Of a stretch of DNA of 17,649 bases, positions 14,116 through 17,649 are shown piece by piece (the first letter of the stretch is position 1; each line of letters opens with the position of its first letter). The position numbers and the translations under genes are program-made. Source of the DNA: Candidatus Dojkabacteria bacterium (GTDB lineage Bacteria > Patescibacteriota > Dojkabacteria > GCA-002793355). Under the pieces are notes generated by a model, which had not been told where the DNA came from, did not search any database, and was given only the letters and a program-made list of their open reading frames with translations. The stretch lies in contig WFZN01000051.1 in the NCBI GenBank assembly GCA_015489555.1, positions 1-17,649 on the forward strand, read 5' to 3'.

Positions 14116-15579
14116 ATGGAGTCGATAAAATCGCAGCGAGTATCTCTTAGCGCCTTACTGCGCAAGCAAAATTTCCGACTGGCGAGTATGATACTGTTTA
14201 TTGGGCTTGTTTTGGGTAAGCTTGTCGGGTTAATAAGATTGCGGTTAATTCTGCATTGGGTAGGGGTTACTCCGTATCTTGATCTTTTTTTTGCCGCGAG
14301 TGCTTTTTCGGATATATGGATAAACTTACTAGTAACAGGGATTCTGTCGATGGTTCTTATTCCTTATTTGCAGCAAATTAAACTTTCTGGTAAACGTCTT
14401 GCTAAACACGCTATGGAGATTGGATTAGTGCTAACAACAATTACCGTATTTGTGGGGGTGTTTCTTACGTTGGTTGTAATATTTTCGCGTGGGTATGCTG
14501 TTGTAGTACTTCAAAGAATTGGGGTAAGTTTAGGGAGACTCTCAGTTGATATACAGCAGTATCTTCCGGTTTTTGCTAAGGTGTTGTTTGCGTCTTTTTT
14601 GTCGGCAGCTATGTGGGTATTTTCAGGTGTTTTAAATTTTTTCTTACAGGGGAAAAAACACTTTGTCACAGGAGCATTTAGTGTATTTGTATATAATGCG
14701 GCTTTTGTGGTTACTTTTATTGGTATAAAAGGGTGGGTTAAAGATCCTATTGACCATTTGCTTTTTGCTGTTTTGATGGGGGCGTTTGCCGTTGTGGTTA
14801 CTACATTTTTAGGCTTTGTTGCTATTGAAAAAGTATCACTACTTGATATTTTAGAGTTAACAAGGTTAGGCAACGTTGTTAATACACTTTGGTCAGCTAC
14901 TAGATTTATAAAAAGGACTGGTACTCGGTTGCATGAATTTGTCTATATTCAATTAGGGTACTTAATTACCACATTGGCGATGGCGCTTATGGGGGCAGGC
15001 GTCTTAAGTACATTTAAGTATGCGGAGACTCTTCGACTTATTGCTATGCAGGTTGCGGTATATCCCTTGTTGCAAGCTAGCTTTCCTGATATAGCTGCAG
15101 CATTTGCCGCAAAAAAGGTGGATTCAGACGATAGGGAGAGCAATAAGGATACTAAGGGTCTCTTTAATAGAATAATAAAGGTAGCAATAGTAATCTTGCT
15201 GATAAACGCAGTGTATGTATTAGGTACTGTTATTGTCGGCAGGTTAGCAATTAGGGTATTATTTGACGGGGGGTTAACAGATTTTGTACTTGATGGTATC
15301 TACAAGTTTATGTTTTCTGGGGCGGTTTTATTGCTTGCACAGAGTGTTTGGGCTTATCTAAAACGTATAATGTATGCAGCGGATTTAAGTAGCCAATTGC
15401 CTAAGATTGAGGCGGTAATGGTTGCTGTACGCTTAGGGGTGTTTATACTGTTACTAAAGGTGGGTATAACTGGTTTAAGAGGAGGTATGTTATATATTGT
15501 GGGTATTAGCCTTATTTACTTGGTATTGGGGATTTATGCTGGTGTTAAAGTGTCTAAACGTGCATTTAGGATAGAGTAA
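14116..15579 (+). CDS. murJ: MurJ/MviN-family lipid II flippase
   Basis: Predicted polytopic membrane protein (487 aa; E. coli MurJ is 511) that moves lipid II across the membrane for peptidoglycan synthesis. Family-like features are the first-helix region GLVLGKLVGLIRLRLI, then the LDLFFAASAFSDIWINLLVTGILSMVLIPYL segment (seen in two parts, about residues 55-85), which matches the DAFFxAFxxPN/LxxxGALxxxFIP pattern. GKKHFVTG near 180 and the YAETLRLIAMQVAVYPLL block in the second half also fit. About 13-14 hydrophobic segments follow the MOP-superfamily pattern. The sequence is divergent, so another MOP flippase is possible. A charged loop with DSDDRESNKD (about 337-346) is of a type often variable in this family. 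It works in the same pathway as the SpoIID-domain protein at 4061-6379. Strong G/T bias marks it as leading-strand. The stop is TAA; repeat element D follows 53 bp later. Confidence 0.85.
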   Translation: MESIKSQRVSLSALLRKQNFRLASMILFIGLVLGKLVGLIRLRLILHWVGVTPYLDLFFAASAFSDIWINLLVTGILSMVLIPYLQQIKLSGKRLAKHAMEIGLVLTTITVFVGVFLTLVVIFSRGYAVVVLQRIGVSLGRLSVDIQQYLPVFAKVLFASFLSAAMWVFSGVLNFFLQGKKHFVTGAFSVFVYNAAFVVTFIGIKGWVKDPIDHLLFAVLMGAFAVVVTTFLGFVAIEKVSLLDILELTRLGNVVNTLWSATRFIKRTGTRLHEFVYIQLGYLITTLAMALMGAGVLSTFKYAETLRLIAMQVAVYPLLQASFPDIAAAFAAKKVDSDDRESNKDTKGLFNRIIKVAIVILLINAVYVLGTVIVGRLAIRVLFDGGLTDFVLDGIYKFMFSGAVLLLAQSVWAYLKRIMYAADLSSQLPKIEAVMVAVRLGVFILLLKVGITGLRGGMLYIVGISLIYLVLGIYAGVKVSKRAFRIE

Positions 15580-15631
15580 GGTGGTGGTAGTAGTTTGCAG
15601 ATACAGGTGCCTGCAGGTTGTTTGTTGGTTA

Positions 15632-15747
15632 TATGGGCGTGGGGCAAAACGTGTGTTACTTTTTGTAGCCCACGTAATATCCGTACGTTTCCAATAACAC
15701 GTTTGGATTGAAATTTTAAAGTATTGGACTGTTGCCCCACGCCCATA
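15632..15747. repeat. Intergenic inverted-repeat element, copy D
   Basis: The left arm TATGGGCGTGGGGCAA (15632-15647) and its exact complement (15732-15747) bound 116 bp. The arms differ from A and B at matching places (CAA instead of CGAA), and the outer TAT/ATA pair is unique to this copy, so pairing is kept while sequence changes. Inside, AAACGTGTGTTA and TAACACGTTT form a second inverted pair. It lies after murJ and ends 7 bp before the extended -10 of the first pilin gene. Confidence 0.85.
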
Positions 15748-15754
15748 CGTGTTT

Positions 15755-15763
15755 TGGTATAAT
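15755..15763 (+). promoter_or_regulatory. Extended -10 promoter of the first pilin gene
   Basis: A perfect TGGTATAAT ends 7 nt before the ATG at 15771. It lies inside the longer frame that opens at 15732 within the repeat element, so it decides for 15771. Confidence 0.65.
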
Positions 15764-15770
15764 TGCCACA

Positions 15771-16055
15771 ATGAGGTTGCTAATACAGGGGGGGACCCTT
15801 GCTCAAATAACTCCCAAGTATCAGTTTAGTACTATAGCGGATGTGGTAAACGCCTTTTTACCGGTTGTTTATGGTTTAGGAGGCATAATAGCCGCAGCCT
15901 TTATTATATGGGCTGGAGTAGATTGGATAATCTCAGGAGGAGACACAAACAAAATTGGTAAAGCAAGGGAGAAGCTTGTAGCCGCAATCGTAGGGCTGGT
16001 TATTATGCTACTTGCTTTTGCTGTAAAAAACTTTTTTGAACGTGTAGTTAGTTAA
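15771..16055 (+). CDS. Type IV secretion pilin-like (TrbC/VirB2-like) membrane protein 1
   Basis: Small two-helix protein (94 aa). Helix 1 is about residues 26-48 (FLPVVYGLGGIIAAAFIIWA). A short loop follows with the family signature SGGDTNKIGKAREKL (about 54-68), then helix 2 (about 69-87), ending near FFERVVS. This matches the small T4SS_pilin-type proteins common in Patescibacteria; whether they form pili or membrane pores is not known to me. The ATG at 15771 is chosen because a perfect extended -10 ends 7 nt upstream. The frame is open to 15732, but that adds 13 residues read from the arm of repeat D. The second pilin gene follows after 25 nt, likely in the same transcript. The stop is TAA. 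Confidence 0.82.
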   Translation: MRLLIQGGTLAQITPKYQFSTIADVVNAFLPVVYGLGGIIAAAFIIWAGVDWIISGGDTNKIGKAREKLVAAIVGLVIMLLAFAVKNFFERVVS

Positions 16056-16080
16056 TATAACTGCTAAATTACGGATTAAA

Positions 16081-16416
16081 ATGCTAGTAAAGCTGTTAAC
16101 AGATGCCGCAGATGCATTGGGTACGATTGTACCACCGTCAGGAGTTCCTAATGACCCGGGGAAGCTTGACGCCCTAATATCTAAAGGCCTTACATTGTTT
16201 GGCACAATAGCAATTGTTTTAGCTGTTGCGTTTATAATCTACGCTGGCTTTTTATATGTAACTTCGGGGGGTGATACTGGTCAACTTGAGAAGGCGCAAA
16301 GAACCTTGATTTGGGCTCTGGTTGGAATTGTAGTAGTCGTCGCTGCTGCGAATTTAGTCCTTTGGGTTGCAGGTGCCTTAGGTTTTAAAGTGCCAGAGAG
16401 CATTATCGGGGGGTAA
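16081..16416 (+). CDS. Type IV secretion pilin-like membrane protein 2
   Basis: Tandem paralogue of the preceding gene (111 aa). After an N-terminal segment with PPSGVPNDPG (about residues 18-27), helix 1 is about 38-61 (FGTIAIVLAVAFIIYAGFLY). The loop SGGDTGQLEKAQRTL (about 64-78) matches SGGDTNKIGKAREKL in protein 1, and helix 2 (about 79-98) is followed by a C-terminal FKVPESIIGG. The start ATG lies 25 nt after the first pilin stop, with TATAAC about 19 nt upstream and no ribosome binding site, so co-transcription is likely. The stop TAA directly follows a run of six G; loss of one G would open a Gly-rich tail of about 25 residues (see the next entry). No prepilin peptidase motif is present, consistent with VirB2-like rather than type IV pilins. 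Confidence 0.82.
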   Translation: MLVKLLTDAADALGTIVPPSGVPNDPGKLDALISKGLTLFGTIAIVLAVAFIIYAGFLYVTSGGDTGQLEKAQRTLIWALVGIVVVVAAANLVLWVAGALGFKVPESIIGG

Positions 16417-16492
16417 TTTGAGTACAAAAGGAGGAAGGGGGTTGTCTGGAGGTGGAACGGGGACCGAAGGAGGTGGTGATCTCCCTGGTTAA
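16408..16492 (+). other. Out-of-frame Gly-rich tail of pilin 2 behind a G6 run
   Basis: Six G at 16408-16413 precede the pilin stop. If one G were missing, or a +1 shift occurred at GGG GGG TAA, the frame would continue as GGNLSTKGGRGLSGGGTGTE followed by GGGDLPG, ending at TAA 16490-16492. That stop interlocks with the stop of the convergent gene (TTA at 16489-16491) in a shared TTAA. The stretch fills the otherwise empty gap between the two genes. It could be a true tail broken by a homopolymer change, a sequencing error, a phase-variable switch or chance. Confidence 0.45.
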
Positions 16493-17649
16493 TTGTTGTG
16501 TGCTAATCTATCAACAACTTGTGCCCATTTTCTATTTCTTCTGTGCCATTTAATAGTAAGTACAATGCCGTTTTGAAGGAGTCTTTGTTGTAATTTTGTA
16601 AATTCTTTGTGAAGTGGCTTAATATGTGGCTGTTTTACTTTGTACTTGCCGGTAAGCCAGTTTACAATAAGTTGACTGTCAGAATAAAGGTGTACATTAA
16701 TTTGTGTGTTTTTTGTTAGGTTATAACGGCTTTTAAGTGTAGGTAGTTCCTTTAAAAATCGTTTTAGGGCACGTATTACACACTCAAGTTCTGCTTGGGG
16801 TATTTTCATAGTACCAAGGTGTCGGCTTTGGTGAATTAGTATGTTTTGGTTTGTATCAAGTATTACATAACCACAACGGGCCTCTCCTGTACCAGAGTGT
16901 CCTTTAATGTGGGCGTTTTTAATACTGACGCCGGCGTCAGTGATTATGTAAAAATGCGGAGTTGTGTGGTTAGTATTTTGTCTATTTTCCCTTATTGATT
17001 CTTGACTGTGAGTGGCGTAAGTTGTTATATTGGCCACCACGTGGCTGGTACCAGCCGTCGGGTTTGTAGTTTGTGGTGTGGCTTTGGTAGTACCTTTGTG
17101 GGCTAGGTTGTTACCGTTATTTAGCGCATTTTCTGATTCGATTGTGTTAGCCGCATTACTATAATTATCTCTAGAAATGTTAACAAAATCCTTGGTTGGA
17201 TATGTACCGGTTTCTCGTAGGTTTTGCATAAATTTTAAGTACCACCATACATTATGAATACTAGCTAAGGTATATCCCACGGGGTTTTTGGTTTTTAATA
17301 AGAATCTAATATACCCCCGGGGGTATGCATTTTGGCATACAGGACAATCGCAAGTTGGGTCAATAGGAGAAGTATCGTATTTATAATTTTGAGTTTTAAT
17401 ATGAAGTACATCATAAGTTTCCCCTTTTGGTTCTCCCGTCCCTTTAGTAACGTAAAGTAAACCGTGCCTTGCATTACGGGTTGGAATTACACAATCAAAC
17501 AATAGGTAGCCCATTTTAGTAAGAATATAAATATCATCAGGTGTACCAAGCCCCATAGCGTAGGGTATTGCATCAGGCGGAATAATTTTTAAAAAATGTT
17601 CTAAAAGTGTCACATTTAGCTGTCTAGTTTCGTTTATATTAATAAGTGG
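16489..17649 (-). CDS. tgt: Queuine tRNA-ribosyltransferase C-terminal part fused to RNase HI (partial, runs off the right edge)
   Basis: One open frame, still open at base 17649, so the N-terminal Tgt barrel half is missing here. Numbering is from the in-frame GTG at 17613. Tgt part (1 to about 148): YAMGLGTPDDI; FDCVIPTRNARHG with the nucleophile Asp40; zinc ligands Cys88, Cys90, Cys93 (CDCPVC) and His120 (SIHN). Tgt exchanges guanine 34 of certain tRNAs for a 7-deazaguanine. A Asn/Thr/Ser-rich linker spans about 149-218. The RNase HI-like (RVT_3 type) part is about 219-374: TDAG with Asp226, AELE with Glu275, YSDSQLIVNWLTG with Asp312, and VVDRLAH with Asp368. All four catalytic carboxylates are kept, so RNA-DNA hybrid cleavage is plausible. 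I know of no standard Tgt with this extension. The stop interlocks with the convergent pilin tail frame. Confidence 0.88.
   Translation of the reverse strand, partial: PLININETRQLNVTLLEHFLKIIPPDAIPYAMGLGTPDDIYILTKMGYLLFDCVIPTRNARHGLLYVTKGTGEPKGETYDVLHIKTQNYKYDTSPIDPTCDCPVCQNAYPRGYIRFLLKTKNPVGYTLASIHNVWWYLKFMQNLRETGTYPTKDFVNISRDNYSNAANTIESENALNNGNNLAHKGTTKATPQTTNPTAGTSHVVANITTYATHSQESIRENRQNTNHTTPHFYIITDAGVSIKNAHIKGHSGTGEARCGYVILDTNQNILIHQSRHLGTMKIPQAELECVIRALKRFLKELPTLKSRYNLTKNTQINVHLYSDSQLIVNWLTGKYKVKQPHIKPLHKEFTKLQQRLLQNGIVLTIKWHRRNRKWAQVVDRLAHNN

Noticed and set aside
651..15747. Inverted-repeat elements as insertion sequences or a CRISPR array
   Set aside because: They are too short to encode a transposase, show no obvious target duplications, and are dispersed kilobases apart without spacer structure.
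16427..16434. Perfect Shine-Dalgarno-like AAAGGAGG
   Set aside because: No start codon with a meaningful frame follows, and genes here do not use Shine-Dalgarno sites. It is better explained as Gly codons of the shifted pilin tail.
1..17649. Genetic code 25 (TGA read as Gly), known in some Patescibacteria
   Set aside because: All recognisable proteins are full length under the standard code and contain no in-frame TGA.

Overview
The window looks like a piece of a low-GC bacterial chromosome from the Candidate Phyla Radiation (Patescibacteria), perhaps Microgenomates or Katanobacteria. The lineage is an inference from three things: tandem two-helix type IV secretion pilin-like proteins, Cys-rich surface proteins with Thr/Pro stalks and a PPxTG-type C-terminus, and a coiled-coil/SpoIID cell-wall protein. 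The standard genetic code fits every gene, and no gene in the window ends in TGA.

Layout, left to right. (1) 1-2301: the 5' part of prs (minus strand), then a divergent DHA2-type MFS exporter. (2) 2418-8251: a minus-strand surface and cell-wall block. In transcription order it holds a 508-aa Cys-rich anchored protein, a 772-aa coiled-coil/SpoIID protein, an 81-aa membrane/coiled-coil protein and a 364-aa Cys-rich anchored protein built like the first. (3) 8381-12650, plus strand: glutamate dehydrogenase, an RlmD-type Fe-S RNA methyltransferase, the DNA polymerase III beta clamp dnaN and a small membrane protein. (4) 12651-12939: a gene-free AT-rich stretch with phased DnaA-box-like sites, proposed as the replication origin. 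The plus strand is C-rich to its left and G-rich to its right. (5) 12940-16416, plus strand: an unrecognised 384-aa protein, a MurJ-family flippase and two tandem pilin-like proteins. (6) 16489-17649, minus strand: the C-terminal part of a queuine tRNA-ribosyltransferase fused to a complete RNase HI domain. This gene runs off the right edge.

Two window-wide patterns stand out. First, about twelve of fourteen visible gene starts have a -10 hexamer (often extended, TGnTATAAT or TGnTACAAT) ending only 5-9 nt before the start codon, and no Shine-Dalgarno. This implies largely leaderless mRNAs, and I used it to choose starts at 814, 9713, 12940 and 15771. Second, four copies of a roughly 106-121 bp intergenic element are bounded by long inverted repeats (GGGCGTGGGGCGAAAC and its complement). 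All four sit just upstream of a gene start. The inside is only partly conserved, while the arms keep pairing despite base changes.

Several genes fit a common theme of envelope building and surface display (SpoIID protein, MurJ, anchored Cys-rich proteins, pilins). dnaN and the proposed origin mark a replication locus. I saw no transposase, CRISPR array, tRNA or rRNA.
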